NCBI RefSeq assembly: GCF_000421965.1
Contig: NZ_ATAY01000098.1
Span: forward strand, 62,001-126,000
Reading direction: 5' to 3'
From: Ruminiclostridium papyrosolvens C7
GTDB taxonomy: Bacteria > Bacillota > Clostridia > Acetivibrionales > DSM-1351
Length of the DNA: 64,000 bases
Positions 35,759 to 45,224 of this stretch are shown here, in pieces. The notes under the pieces are model-generated. The model ran no database searches and was not told the origin of the DNA. It saw nothing but the letters and a program-made list of their open reading frames with translations. Within the stretch, counting starts at the first letter, position 1, and every line of letters starts with the position of its first letter. Both the position numbers and the translations under genes were made by a program.

Positions 35759-37624
35759 TTATAAAGATGGCATATCAAATGTTTTAATAAACAAGCAAAA
35801 CATAATAATCATTAGCATATAGTCTGTATCAATTGAAGTCTTCAGAGAAAAGTCGGGATCTAAGTACTTTTTCTTTAATCTCTCTACTTCGTCGGCATTG
35901 AAATAACCTTGCCGTTTAATGGTTTCATATGAAAGCAAATCATTTATCCAATCGTAATTTTTTCTGAGCAGGAACGGGCTTCCGGGGGCAATGAAAATAT
36001 ATTTTTCCCTGTTAATAATTGCTTCAGGTACAAACTTTTTTGCGGTCTGCTTCAATATGTATTTTTCCTTAAAATTATTTAGTTTAAAATCGGGAGGGAC
36101 CGTTCTTATAAAATTAACCAAATTAATATCCAGAAATGGAAATCTACCTTCAACAGAACTTGCCATCAGCATTCTGTCACTGTGATCGGATACCAGATGA
36201 TCCATTAGGCGAACTTTTAAATCTATGTATGACCTTTGATGAATAAGATGCCTTCCTGCTATTTTTGATTGATCTACTAACTGATGGTTTGTAAAATCAA
36301 AATCATCAAAGCAACCATTTAACTGCTGACTGTAAATTGCTTTTTTATCTTCCTTCAGCTTTAAGAAATCTGCTTCATATTTGAATAAAGGATCACCCCA
36401 TACCTTACTACGCAGCATTTTCTCCTCAGCAGAAGATAAATCGTTTTGGTTTCTCAGCTTTCTGAACTGGTCGAAGCGGTAACTGGGATACCCTGCAAAC
36501 AGCTCGTCCGATCCCTCACCTGTCAGAATCACCTTAATTCCCTGCGCTCTGGCCTTCGCTGCCAAAGCCATTGTTGCAGAATTATAAGATTCTTTTACAG
36601 GTGCTTCGGTATGGTATATTACCTTTTCCAATCTCTCTGCGATATCATCCACTTTAAACGGTACAGAATAGTGTTCATACTCCAACTGTTCAGCTACAAT
36701 TTTCTGATACTTTCTCTCTGAAAATTCTTCATTCTCAAAATCTACTGAAAATATCTTTCTTCTGTTCTGAGACAATGCCTTCATCATGCATACAATCAAC
36801 GAAGAATCAAGTCCTCCGCTTAGGAATGCACCTACATCTACGTCGGCCCGGGTACGGAACTTAATTGATTGCAAAAGCAGTTCTTCAATCCGTTCCATAT
36901 AGTACGATTCACTACGCCGCTCAATTTCTTCATTTAACAGCGGATAATCCAAATCCCAGTATTGTTTTAAAATCACATCGGGTTTCCCGGCTTCTGCATA
37001 CATTAAGTGGCCGGGAGCAAGGTTTTTGATATTTTTGAACATTGTCCTGGGACTCACAGTGTGCGGCAGAGAAAAGAACTGGTCCATTCCGACCAGATCT
37101 ACTTCCCTTCTTACCAGCGGATTAGTAAGTAATGCTTTTATCTCTGATGCAAACAATAAAGTGCCGTCCACAAGAGTGTAGAATAAAGGCATTACTCCAA
37201 ACTGGTCTCTAGCCAGCATAATACTCCGACGTTTTTCATCAATTATGGCCAACGCAAACTGGCCGTTTATTCTGTCCAGAAACCTTTCACCCAAATCCTC
37301 ATACAGATGCACTAAAACTTCAACATCTGACTTGCTTCTGAACACATGTCCTTTTTTAAGAAGTTCTTCTCTCAACTCTATATGATTGAATATTTCCCCA
37401 TTACAAATAACACAGATGGTACCGTCTTCGTTTTCTATTGGCTGGTTACCCGACTGCAGATCAATAATACTCAATCTTCGGAAACCAAGTCCGTAATATT
37501 CTCTAAGCCTATGGCCGGAATCGTCAGGCCCTCGATGCTCAAGTACGTCCATCATGTCAAATATTTCTTGTTTGTTGATTCGTTCATGTCCTGTTGTCTT
37601 AAAAATACCGCTGATACCGCACAT
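35759..37624 (-). CDS. Asparagine synthetase (glutamine-hydrolysing) homologue
   Basis: A 621-residue class II amidotransferase of normal AsnB length. The N terminus is MCGISGIF, so Cys2 becomes the glutaminase nucleophile, and RLSIIDLQSGNQPIENEDG follows. The synthetase half has the PP-loop SGGLDSSLIVCMM near residue 265 and the GEGSDELFAGYP motif. Homologues in antibiotic operons amidate a carboxylate of the product or close a lactam. Both active sites look intact. The role here, amidation or lactam formation on the carrier-bound product, is inferred from context. Confidence 0.92.
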   Translation of the reverse strand: MCGISGIFKTTGHERINKQEIFDMMDVLEHRGPDDSGHRLREYYGLGFRRLSIIDLQSGNQPIENEDGTICVICNGEIFNHIELREELLKKGHVFRSKSDVEVLVHLYEDLGERFLDRINGQFALAIIDEKRRSIMLARDQFGVMPLFYTLVDGTLLFASEIKALLTNPLVRREVDLVGMDQFFSLPHTVSPRTMFKNIKNLAPGHLMYAEAGKPDVILKQYWDLDYPLLNEEIERRSESYYMERIEELLLQSIKFRTRADVDVGAFLSGGLDSSLIVCMMKALSQNRRKIFSVDFENEEFSERKYQKIVAEQLEYEHYSVPFKVDDIAERLEKVIYHTEAPVKESYNSATMALAAKARAQGIKVILTGEGSDELFAGYPSYRFDQFRKLRNQNDLSSAEEKMLRSKVWGDPLFKYEADFLKLKEDKKAIYSQQLNGCFDDFDFTNHQLVDQSKIAGRHLIHQRSYIDLKVRLMDHLVSDHSDRMLMASSVEGRFPFLDINLVNFIRTVPPDFKLNNFKEKYILKQTAKKFVPEAIINREKYIFIAPGSPFLLRKNYDWINDLLSYETIKRQGYFNADEVERLKKKYLDPDFSLKTSIDTDYMLMIIMFCLFIKTFDMPSL

Positions 37625-37647
37625 AAATGTTACCCCGTATTATTCTA

Positions 37648-38979
37648 TTATCTTAAACTCTCATTAAGTGCTTCCTTAATGACCTTTACAACATAGTCAA
37701 CTTCCTCCGGCTTTATAATAAATGGAGGTGCCAGAGAAATGTTATTGCCAAGTGTCCTTACTCGTACGCCCTTTTCAAGACATTTTGTATACATCTTTGC
37801 TGCCAGATCAAAATTCTTTTCTCTGGAGGCTTTATCTGTAACGAATTCAACAGTGTACAGAAGTCCGATTCTGCGAATTTCTCCTACACAGTCATAATCC
37901 ATGATACTTGCCAAATCCCTTGTAAGCTTGTCCCCCATTGCATTTGCATTTTCAAGCAAATGATCTCTCTCGATTATTTCAAGATTCTTTAGTGCAACTG
38001 CACAGGAAGCCGCATGCCCCGAATATGTAAATCCGTGAAGCCAAGCTTCATCACCGGGCGCATTCTGTATAACTTCATTAATTTTGTCGTTGACCTGCAT
38101 TCCGCCTAAGGGCATGTAACCGCTTGTAATACCTTTTGCAAAGCATAGTACGTCAGGTTCAACACCCCAGTGATTCAATGCGAACATTTTACCTGTACGT
38201 CCAAAGCCTGTAATGATTTCATCAGCAATCATCAGAATATTATATTTGTCACAAAGTTTTCGGATAAGAGGGAAATAATCCTCAGGTGGTACAATTCCCC
38301 CGCCTGAGCCCTGAACAGGTTCTGCAATAAATGCCGCAATTGTGTCAGCGCCCTCTTTTAAGATAGTTTCTTCAAAAATTCTGGCTGCTGCCTGTCCCAC
38401 TGTTTCATTTGCCTTTAATTCCTCAGAGAATCTATACGCATATGGATTTGCTATATGTATAAAGCCAGGTACCTTGTTAAACATATTCCAGAACTTAGGT
38501 ATGCCTGTAGCACTTGCAGCTGCCATAGTCATGCCGTGATAAGCATTGTTGAGGCATATAATTTTTGTTTTTGTGGGTTTACCTTTTCTTTTCCAGTAGT
38601 ACTGTGCTGTTTTAAAGGCCGAATCATTTGATTCAGAACCACCGCAAGTAAAGAACGTAGTTTTCAGACTGCTGTATGCGTATCCTTCAAGTTTTTGGGC
38701 CAGATAAATTTGAGGTAAAGTGGATGAACCTGAAAAGTTGGACCCATATGCTATCTTACAAATCTGGTCATAAGCTGTTTGAGCAATCTCCTTATTTCCA
38801 TATCCGATATCAACATTCCACATACCCGAAAATGCGTCAAGTATCTTCTCTCCTGTACAAGTATATAAATATACACCTTCTCCCCGTTCAACAATTAAAG
38901 GTTCTTTGTGTGATGAAATATGTTGAAGCGGATGAAGAACCTTTAAGTCATTTTGAAAAATTTCCTTAACACTATCCAT
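37648..38979 (-). CDS. Class III aminotransferase (omega-amino acid/polyamine type)
   Basis: A 443-residue PLP enzyme. Visible: FFTCGGSESNDSAFK, NNAYHGMT, the IADEIITGFGRTGK region and the PLP lysine in CFAKGITSGYMPLGG. The sequence is of the omega-transaminase type seen in beta-alanine:pyruvate and putrescine:pyruvate aminotransferases. With the aldehyde dehydrogenase at 31628 it forms the two-step route from a diamine to an omega-amino acid. GGAG lies 6 nt before the ATG. The direction of reaction is inferred. Confidence 0.92.
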   Translation of the reverse strand: MDSVKEIFQNDLKVLHPLQHISSHKEPLIVERGEGVYLYTCTGEKILDAFSGMWNVDIGYGNKEIAQTAYDQICKIAYGSNFSGSSTLPQIYLAQKLEGYAYSSLKTTFFTCGGSESNDSAFKTAQYYWKRKGKPTKTKIICLNNAYHGMTMAAASATGIPKFWNMFNKVPGFIHIANPYAYRFSEELKANETVGQAAARIFEETILKEGADTIAAFIAEPVQGSGGGIVPPEDYFPLIRKLCDKYNILMIADEIITGFGRTGKMFALNHWGVEPDVLCFAKGITSGYMPLGGMQVNDKINEVIQNAPGDEAWLHGFTYSGHAASCAVALKNLEIIERDHLLENANAMGDKLTRDLASIMDYDCVGEIRRIGLLYTVEFVTDKASREKNFDLAAKMYTKCLEKGVRVRTLGNNISLAPPFIIKPEEVDYVVKVIKEALNESLR

Positions 38980-39029
38980 TGCCGTCTCCTCTTTTCTGAT
39001 ATATTTTAATAGATTTATTTTAATACCCG

Positions 39030-39965
39030 TTATTTATTAACATATTTAAGGCTTATTCCACTGATAGAACTGGGCCCTGATGCAATGGCAAGAATATTGT
39101 CTCCATCGGATATACCCCCGTCTGCAATCAATTTTGATAAGTTTATGAATATGTCTGATGCAAAGCAATGAGCATAACCGGCAATTTGCTCCGTATATAC
39201 TATTTCTATGGGAATGTCTATCTGTTTTGCCAAACTTCTGGCAAACCCGGTGCTATAGTTATTCACCAGTACTAATTTGTAGTTGTCACAGCCCTCATTA
39301 AAGAACTCATCTTTAATGAAGTCCATACTTTTCATAAGTTCAATAGAGTAATTTGCAAACCCTGAATTATTCAGCATTCTGCTATTATGATACTGTTTAA
39401 CTGCCAGAATCATAAAGCTGGCTCCATTGGGTTTACCGGATATTATACAGCTCCCCGCTCCGTCGCTTTTTATTGAAGAACCAGGTGGTACAATTCTCGA
39501 TTCCGTTTTACCTGTAACATCTGATGAAACAATCAGTATATCCTTATCCGGATTCTCAGACAGTAAACTCTTTCCTATATGTATGGCAGAGATTACATTT
39601 GCACAATCAGATAGAAATATTCCATATGGATAAGCAGCTATCCCCAGTTTGTTAATTACCGTGTTCAACTCTCTAATGTTTGAGATTCTGTTATACGGCT
39701 CGGGTTGGGTATGAAAGCTTCCTGTGGTAAAAATCATTTCCTCTATTTGATTGTGATGCTCCTTAAGAGTTTGTTCAGCTGCCTTTACTGCCAGATCATA
39801 AATTGACCCGTTGAATTCCCGGTAATACTTAAGTCCGAACTTTGAGAACATTGCAATGGTCCGTTCATCTACTCCATTACCTGACAATGATACAATTTCC
39901 CTTTGTTCACCTGTAGCATAGCTTATATTAGATATGTATGTATCCATCTCTCCCCCTACACCCAT
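39030..39965 (-). CDS. Thiolase-fold KAS III-like enzyme
   Basis: A 311-residue FabH-like protein. C121 in GIFLSDCANVIS is at the position of the KAS III catalytic cysteine, and H in GYAHCFASDIFINL may fill the histidine position, but the usual NAF/GFG asparagine motif is replaced by ASGPSS. Degenerate KAS III enzymes often act as acyltransferases that form amides or esters with carrier-bound acyl groups. A second start at 39947 (MDTYISN) with AGGGGG upstream is equally likely. Its reaction in this pathway is unknown. Confidence 0.78.
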   Translation of the reverse strand: MGVGGEMDTYISNISYATGEQREIVSLSGNGVDERTIAMFSKFGLKYYREFNGSIYDLAVKAAEQTLKEHHNQIEEMIFTTGSFHTQPEPYNRISNIRELNTVINKLGIAAYPYGIFLSDCANVISAIHIGKSLLSENPDKDILIVSSDVTGKTESRIVPPGSSIKSDGAGSCIISGKPNGASFMILAVKQYHNSRMLNNSGFANYSIELMKSMDFIKDEFFNEGCDNYKLVLVNNYSTGFARSLAKQIDIPIEIVYTEQIAGYAHCFASDIFINLSKLIADGGISDGDNILAIASGPSSISGISLKYVNK

Positions 39966-39977
39966 TAACCTCTGTTA

Positions 39978-40775
39978 TCAACCGCCGAATGCAGAATATT
40001 TGTCCAATCCGTTTTTCCAAAGCAATCGGCAAATTCCATATAATACGGCAATCCAGACAATCCCCAGCAATATTACGCCAAATACCTCGGTATAGCCATC
40101 GTACTTGTTCTGCAAAATAGTTACCGGCACATATGCCGTATATTGAAAAGGCGTAAAATCCAAAATTCTTCTAACAACCCCGGGCATAAGTGTTAGGGGA
40201 AATATTTTTCCTGATATTATTGTTAGCAAAACACCATACCCCATAATAAAGTTTCCAACCTGAGAAAAAGTAAAAGCCAGTAATCCCAATAAATAGTACA
40301 GCAGAAAGCTGATGAGTATTCCGATAATAAGACTGACCATGAACTGAACAAGCAAAATCGGATCCCAGCTCAGGGTAAGTGATTTTCTGATAAATAGGAA
40401 TAAAACTGCTGTGGGAGCAGCTCCCCATAAAATAAACACTACTTTTCTGGGCAATTCGTTAAACAAGTGATAACCCATATAGTTCAAAGGCTTTAACAAA
40501 TAAGGTATAATAGTCCCGGATCTTATATCATCACAAACCGTATAAGCAATATCACATTGCAAAAGGTTGTTAACAATCATCATAATAAAATAATAGGTAA
40601 ATATTTCATTTAACGAATACCCATAAAGATCAGATGAATAATTATTGATAGACAACCAGATTAATGAGTTTACAGCAAACGGAATGAAGGAGCAGATAAT
40701 TGTAGTCATAAACTGAAATCTGTATTCCATGTTATTTTGCAAACTAGTATTCATGATTTTTAAATACTTATTCAT
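39978..40775 (-). CDS. ABC-2 family permease
   Basis: A 265-residue membrane protein with six hydrophobic segments and the ABC-2 pattern (KPLNYMGYHLFNELPRK loop). It is one of two non-identical permeases that flank the ATPase gene at 40794. The three genes form one exporter, probably for the operon product or for self-resistance. The gap to the ATPase is 18 bp. Confidence 0.85.
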   Translation of the reverse strand: MNKYLKIMNTSLQNNMEYRFQFMTTIICSFIPFAVNSLIWLSINNYSSDLYGYSLNEIFTYYFIMMIVNNLLQCDIAYTVCDDIRSGTIIPYLLKPLNYMGYHLFNELPRKVVFILWGAAPTAVLFLFIRKSLTLSWDPILLVQFMVSLIIGILISFLLYYLLGLLAFTFSQVGNFIMGYGVLLTIISGKIFPLTLMPGVVRRILDFTPFQYTAYVPVTILQNKYDGYTEVFGVILLGIVWIAVLYGICRLLWKNGLDKYSAFGG

Positions 40776-40793
40776 AAATAAATTTCTCCAATA

Positions 40794-41777
40794 CTATATA
40801 TATAAATTACAGATAATCTCCTGCATGTCTGCCTCCTCTATACTGATGTCCTTTATGTCATTCATACATTCACTCATCAATATATTTGTCAGCTGCATAA
40901 CACTTTCCTTGCTTACCTTTACATTCATTCTCTCGTTATCTTCACTGAGTATTTCAACCCTGTGTTCTCCCATTACCGCCTTAATTCTGGCAGGGTCTCT
41001 GGAACATTTAATCCTGAGAATTTTTGTGGATGTCTGCTTTTGAATAAAATCCTCCAGCTGTCCATTAAACATCAACTGTCCCGAGTCTATTATCATAAGC
41101 TTGCTGCACACTGTCTCAATATCATCCAGATTATGGCTGGTTAGTATTATTGTAATATTATGTTTTTGGTTGTAGGCTTTAAGCATCTTGCGGATAACAT
41201 TTTGTGATACAACGTCCAAACCTATAGTGGGTTCATCCAGAAAAATAATTTCCGGCGAATGCAGTAATGAAAGAATCAACTCCATTTTCATTCTTTCACC
41301 CAGAGACAATCTCCTTACCTGAGTGTTGATTAATTGACCCACATTTAACAGCTCAACCAACTCGTCCAGTGTATCTTTATACTGTTTTTCTTCAATTCCG
41401 TAGATTTCTTTATTTAGGGCAAACGCCTCTATTGCAGGTATATCAAGCCACAGTTGACTTCTACTGCCCATTACCATTGATATTCTCTTTAAAAAATCGT
41501 TCTTTTTATCAAAGGGATTGTATCCTAAAACATCAACTTCACCGGACGTAGGCTTCAAAATTCCGGATAACATTTTCAAAGTTGTAGTTTTACCTGCTCC
41601 ATTCATCCCAATAAACCCTACCATATCACCTTTTTCTATAGAAAAGCTGAGATTCCTGACAGCTTCCTTACTGAGGATTTCCTTATGTATCAGGTTTTTT
41701 AAGCTTCCTCTTATTCCCTCTTGTTTTTTATAATATTGATATGTTTTTGAAATATCTTTTACATTTATGACCTTCAT
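40794..41777 (-). CDS. ABC transporter ATPase (drug-resistance type)
   Basis: A 327-residue ATPase: Walker A GMNGAGKTTTLKML, signature LSLGERMKMELI, Walker B IIFLDEPTIGLD, and a C-terminal extension of about 80 residues as in DrrA-type exporters. It serves the two ABC-2 permeases on either side. GGGGAGGT precedes the ATG. The exporter would remove the natural product from the cell. Confidence 0.93.
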   Translation of the reverse strand: MKVINVKDISKTYQYYKKQEGIRGSLKNLIHKEILSKEAVRNLSFSIEKGDMVGFIGMNGAGKTTTLKMLSGILKPTSGEVDVLGYNPFDKKNDFLKRISMVMGSRSQLWLDIPAIEAFALNKEIYGIEEKQYKDTLDELVELLNVGQLINTQVRRLSLGERMKMELILSLLHSPEIIFLDEPTIGLDVVSQNVIRKMLKAYNQKHNITIILTSHNLDDIETVCSKLMIIDSGQLMFNGQLEDFIQKQTSTKILRIKCSRDPARIKAVMGEHRVEILSEDNERMNVKVSKESVMQLTNILMSECMNDIKDISIEEADMQEIICNLYI

Positions 41778-41801
41778 TGTTACCTCCCCTTATATAAATC
41801 A

Positions 41802-42590
41802 TCAGCTGGTAGCGCTTGTATACTTTTTTATACCTCGTCTGTATAAAACATGGGATAATGCAAAAAAGATAACTGCAATTGCAAATCCGGCAATTAAGCT
41901 GGAAGTCGATAACTTATGGGATAGGTATAAAATCGGATAACTGAATGCTACACCCAAAGGTATCAAATAAGTAAATATTTTCTGTATCATTTTCGGGTAC
42001 ACATTAATAGGTTTATTACCTACTGTAAATAATTCCTGTGAATAGCCTATAATCGCATTAACTTTGATAACCCAGAAAGCCAGCATGGATAATGAGAAGT
42101 AGAAGGCATTTACTATTATCAGTGCACTTATTATCAGCAGTATAAACAACAATACATTGGGCAGGCTTAAATTTGTGGTAATCTTGTTTGTATAAATTAT
42201 AATCATTACCACATTGAAGATTACATTTAAAATCTGACCCACATTGATTAACCGAAAAGACAGAAAGAATCTTTTATTAATGGGTTTTAATAAAAGTAAA
42301 TCCAGATTTCCTTGCCGTATCAGGTTTGGTATGTCAATAAATCCTGATGCAAAGAAAAATGAGTGTACACTATCTACAAGTCCGCATATAAATACCAGTA
42401 ACAGTACTTCATCTACTGACCATCCTGCAATGGAAGTGGTATTTTGATATAATGCCTTAAAAAATATTACATTTAAAATTACCCACAAGAACTCAAACAA
42501 GCCTCCCAGAATAAAGTTAGCCTTATATTCCAAAGCCTGAATAAATGCATATTTTAAAAATTTAACTATAATATTAAAATATCTTAACAT
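41802..42590 (-). CDS. ABC-2 family permease
   Basis: About 262 residues with six hydrophobic segments, including GNLDLLLLKPINKRFFLSFR, a pattern of ABC-2 drug exporters. The frame opens at a GTG at 42602, but ATG at 42590 has AGGTGG 8 nt upstream and is preferred. Partner of the ATPase at 40794 and the permease at 39978. Confidence 0.86.
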   Translation of the reverse strand: MLRYFNIIVKFLKYAFIQALEYKANFILGGLFEFLWVILNVIFFKALYQNTTSIAGWSVDEVLLLVFICGLVDSVHSFFFASGFIDIPNLIRQGNLDLLLLKPINKRFFLSFRLINVGQILNVIFNVVMIIIYTNKITTNLSLPNVLLFILLIISALIIVNAFYFSLSMLAFWVIKVNAIIGYSQELFTVGNKPINVYPKMIQKIFTYLIPLGVAFSYPILYLSHKLSTSSLIAGFAIAVIFFALSHVLYRRGIKKYTSATS

Positions 42591-42618
42591 TTCTTGTTCC
42601 ACCTTTTATCATAAATAC

Positions 42619-43782
42619 CTAACACCCACCTGCAAATGTTCCATCCATTTCAAACAGCAAGTTATCCCTGCACACGTCTGCAACTGTAATCAGAGCGGGT
42701 AGCTCAATATTTCGCCTTTTGCAGTATTCAATAAATACATCTATGTACTCTGCTTTTTTTAAGAATACCGTTCCTTCAACCATGTTGTTTAATTTCATTG
42801 AGCTTATATCCAACAGGGCATCAATTACAGAATATGTCTTATCAATCTGCAATCCGATATCGTCAAGGTATACTGTATTCCCCGAGTCATCAATTGATGC
42901 CGTACCGGATAAATAAACGTATCTACTTGTCTTGTCATCCAGCAGAATAGCCCTTGAAAAAGCAGATCCGTAGCGCATTGCAGACTTCTGGTCCTTACCC
43001 GATTCACTTGAGAAATTAAATTTTTCACTATTTTTAGTTCTTATAGCCAAAACGTCTGAGATTACAGTCAGGCCGTGGGGATTGCCGCAGCTGATACCGG
43101 TGCTTGCAGGCATGTATATTTCTTCGGTCTTATCAACATCTACGGAATCAGACCATAACCCGTTTTCTAAAAATACTTTTGTACGTGCTTTATTGAACTC
43201 ATCGTACTGTAATAAAATTTTATCCAGATAAATCCATGTTCTTATAACATTTTTGAGTTGGAAGTCGTATTTGTTAAGCACTTGAATCATTGATTGGAAC
43301 ATCTCATATGTCTGTCCATAGTAGTCACTTTCCTTATTGCCATGAACCGTGTGTACCAGCATATAGTCCACAGCATCGGTTTTATACAGCTTCCCGCAGA
43401 CTATTCCGTTGAACTCCACATCTTTAATCTCTTCATCGCATAAAATGATACCGTGTATGTTAATACCTGATATTCCTTCACCCCAATAAGGAGAGCCTTC
43501 AATATAACTGAAACACTTGTCCTGGGTATTCAGTTTTAGTTCTTCAGCCCTTATTTTCTGTACGTCATGATAATACTTGCTGGTTCCGAAAAACCTTTCA
43601 TGAAATACTGTTATGTTATACTTGGTTAATATCTCATAGGCTTTTTTGTATAGCAGTGAAGCGGTCTTCAATATATTTTGGTCTTTATTTTGATTTGCAA
43701 TCGTGATAAATACTTGCTTTCCGTCAACTGATTTTACATACAAATTATAGTTTTCATTTGATTCTTTAATCTCTATTTTCAT
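42619..43782 (-). CDS. RidA-fold protein resembling FkbO/Hyg5-type chorismatase
   Basis: A 387-residue protein with two halves. The C-terminal half carries the YjgF/RidA-like strand YVYLSGTASIDDSGNTVY and the centre has RTWIYLDKILLQYDEFNKAR, as in FkbO/Hyg5 chorismatases, which hydrolyse chorismate to hydroxybenzoates or dihydroxycyclohexadiene carboxylate. Such an enzyme would supply an aromatic starter unit, as in closthioamide, which begins with 4-hydroxybenzoate. The catalytic residues cannot be checked by eye, so a RidA-type enamine hydrolase remains possible. It follows the unknown protein gene at 43804. Confidence 0.62.
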   Translation of the reverse strand: MKIEIKESNENYNLYVKSVDGKQVFITIANQNKDQNILKTASLLYKKAYEILTKYNITVFHERFFGTSKYYHDVQKIRAEELKLNTQDKCFSYIEGSPYWGEGISGINIHGIILCDEEIKDVEFNGIVCGKLYKTDAVDYMLVHTVHGNKESDYYGQTYEMFQSMIQVLNKYDFQLKNVIRTWIYLDKILLQYDEFNKARTKVFLENGLWSDSVDVDKTEEIYMPASTGISCGNPHGLTVISDVLAIRTKNSEKFNFSSESGKDQKSAMRYGSAFSRAILLDDKTSRYVYLSGTASIDDSGNTVYLDDIGLQIDKTYSVIDALLDISSMKLNNMVEGTVFLKKAEYIDVFIEYCKRRNIELPALITVADVCRDNLLFEMDGTFAGGC

Positions 43783-43803
43783 ATTTTTCTCCTAATCGTA
43801 ATA

Positions 43804-45201
43804 TTAGCTCAAGTAGTTAAAATGCACTGTTCTGATCTTAAAGTCCTCCATGTTGATTCCATCTTTTCCGGTATCAAATCCATGACTGACTTTCTTACAA
43901 ATCTGGCGTTTTTCAAAATCATATAAATATAGATATGTGCCGTCTACAAAAACTATGAGCCTGTTATCCGGTGAAACCTCAATAGCAATAATCTCGGTGT
44001 TGTTTCCGCAAGAGTTTATATATAAACTGACATCATCCTGACTGCTCAGCTCGTCTTCTCCTATATCCTCATAAAACAAAAGCTCCATTGTATCTGCATC
44101 AGCGAAAATCAGTCTGTTGGGCTGACCGAATGTACAGATATACGTTTTTCCGTCTACACTGAATATCTTGTGGGACGTGTAACGATATCCCTTTTCATAG
44201 CTGAATGCTCCCTTATGTACCAATTTGTCCTCAACAATTTCAAACTTGTCTATTATTGCCGGCTCGAAATAGATAACTCCGTCTTTTACTCCAAAAAAAT
44301 TGTGAGCAGAGGTATAGACGCAATTTTGTTGGCTGTCGATTTCAAAGTGAGCAGGACTCCCACCTGTAGTATTGTAGTAAGTCTGTTCGTTGGTTTTGCG
44401 GTTGATCATCATAATCCTGCCTTGCATGCACTTTATTCCATATTTTCTACGCATCTCCTGATATAATGCCGCTCTTTCCTCACGAAAACTCATCGGAACC
44501 TCACGTCCGACATTAAGTTTTATGGATAGCTTAAAATACATACGACTTAGCTCGTCCTGCGTAACAATCTTATTTTTTTTTGTTAGCTCAAATTGTGAGT
44601 AGCGGAACTCATCACTTAAGAAAAAATAGTCCTTATGATTCCGTAATACATGAGGAGGGATTGGCTTTCCTTCGAAAGAATTAACCTCGGTAATATCCTT
44701 CAGATCAAGGGATATTCTATAGATATGTAGTATTTGCTCAGTATCTACCGCAGACAGATAAAAATACGATGCATCAGTATCGTCTTTATAAAATGTATGG
44801 CTGATTTTTTCGAACTTAATTTCTGACTCAGGTATTAAATCCTTCATTGTACAGACATACATCTTTTTTTCAACGTAGTTAATAAAAGTAAAGAATTTTT
44901 CATCCTCATTGAAGGTCAAAAAACTCTCATTTTCCTTAACTTGTATTGAATTATGTGGACACTTTGACATATGGTACCGTTCTATTTCGTCCTGCATATC
45001 CAATATTCGTTTGTTACTGTTACTATATGAATAAATATATGTCATTTTATTATTATTAAAATCAACAAGCACATACGTTATAAAAAATGACATATCATCA
45101 TTTTTATTAACCATGTAGTATATCAGAGGTTTGGTAAAGTGGGATTTGAAGTTTTCAAAACTAAGCTCCCGAGTAATAACTTTAACATCGAGTTCAAACA
45201 T
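43804..45201 (-). CDS. Unknown protein with WD/propeller-like repeats
   Basis: About 465 residues, not recognised. The sequence is beta-rich, with repeated strands such as FLTFNEDEKFFTFINY, KTYICTFGQPNRLIFADADT and EVSPDNRLIVFVDGTYLYLYDF, suggesting a beta-propeller. There is no signal peptide or membrane segment, so it is cytoplasmic. The start at 45201 (MFELDVKVIT) has AGGAGG 7 nt upstream; a GTG at 45228 would overlap the preceding gene. It may be a scaffold or an enzyme specific to this pathway. Orphan in the operon; function unknown. Confidence 0.75.
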   Translation of the reverse strand: MFELDVKVITRELSFENFKSHFTKPLIYYMVNKNDDMSFFITYVLVDFNNNKMTYIYSYSNSNKRILDMQDEIERYHMSKCPHNSIQVKENESFLTFNEDEKFFTFINYVEKKMYVCTMKDLIPESEIKFEKISHTFYKDDTDASYFYLSAVDTEQILHIYRISLDLKDITEVNSFEGKPIPPHVLRNHKDYFFLSDEFRYSQFELTKKNKIVTQDELSRMYFKLSIKLNVGREVPMSFREERAALYQEMRRKYGIKCMQGRIMMINRKTNEQTYYNTTGGSPAHFEIDSQQNCVYTSAHNFFGVKDGVIYFEPAIIDKFEIVEDKLVHKGAFSYEKGYRYTSHKIFSVDGKTYICTFGQPNRLIFADADTMELLFYEDIGEDELSSQDDVSLYINSCGNNTEIIAIEVSPDNRLIVFVDGTYLYLYDFEKRQICKKVSHGFDTGKDGINMEDFKIRTVHFNYLS

Positions 45202-45224
45202 GTCTAACCTCCTGCGCCTTATAT

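Noticed and set aside
39030..39965. Standard fatty acid KAS III (fabH)
   Set aside because: The asparagine-glycine motif is degenerate and the gene sits in a specialised operon, so a primary metabolic FabH role is unlikely.
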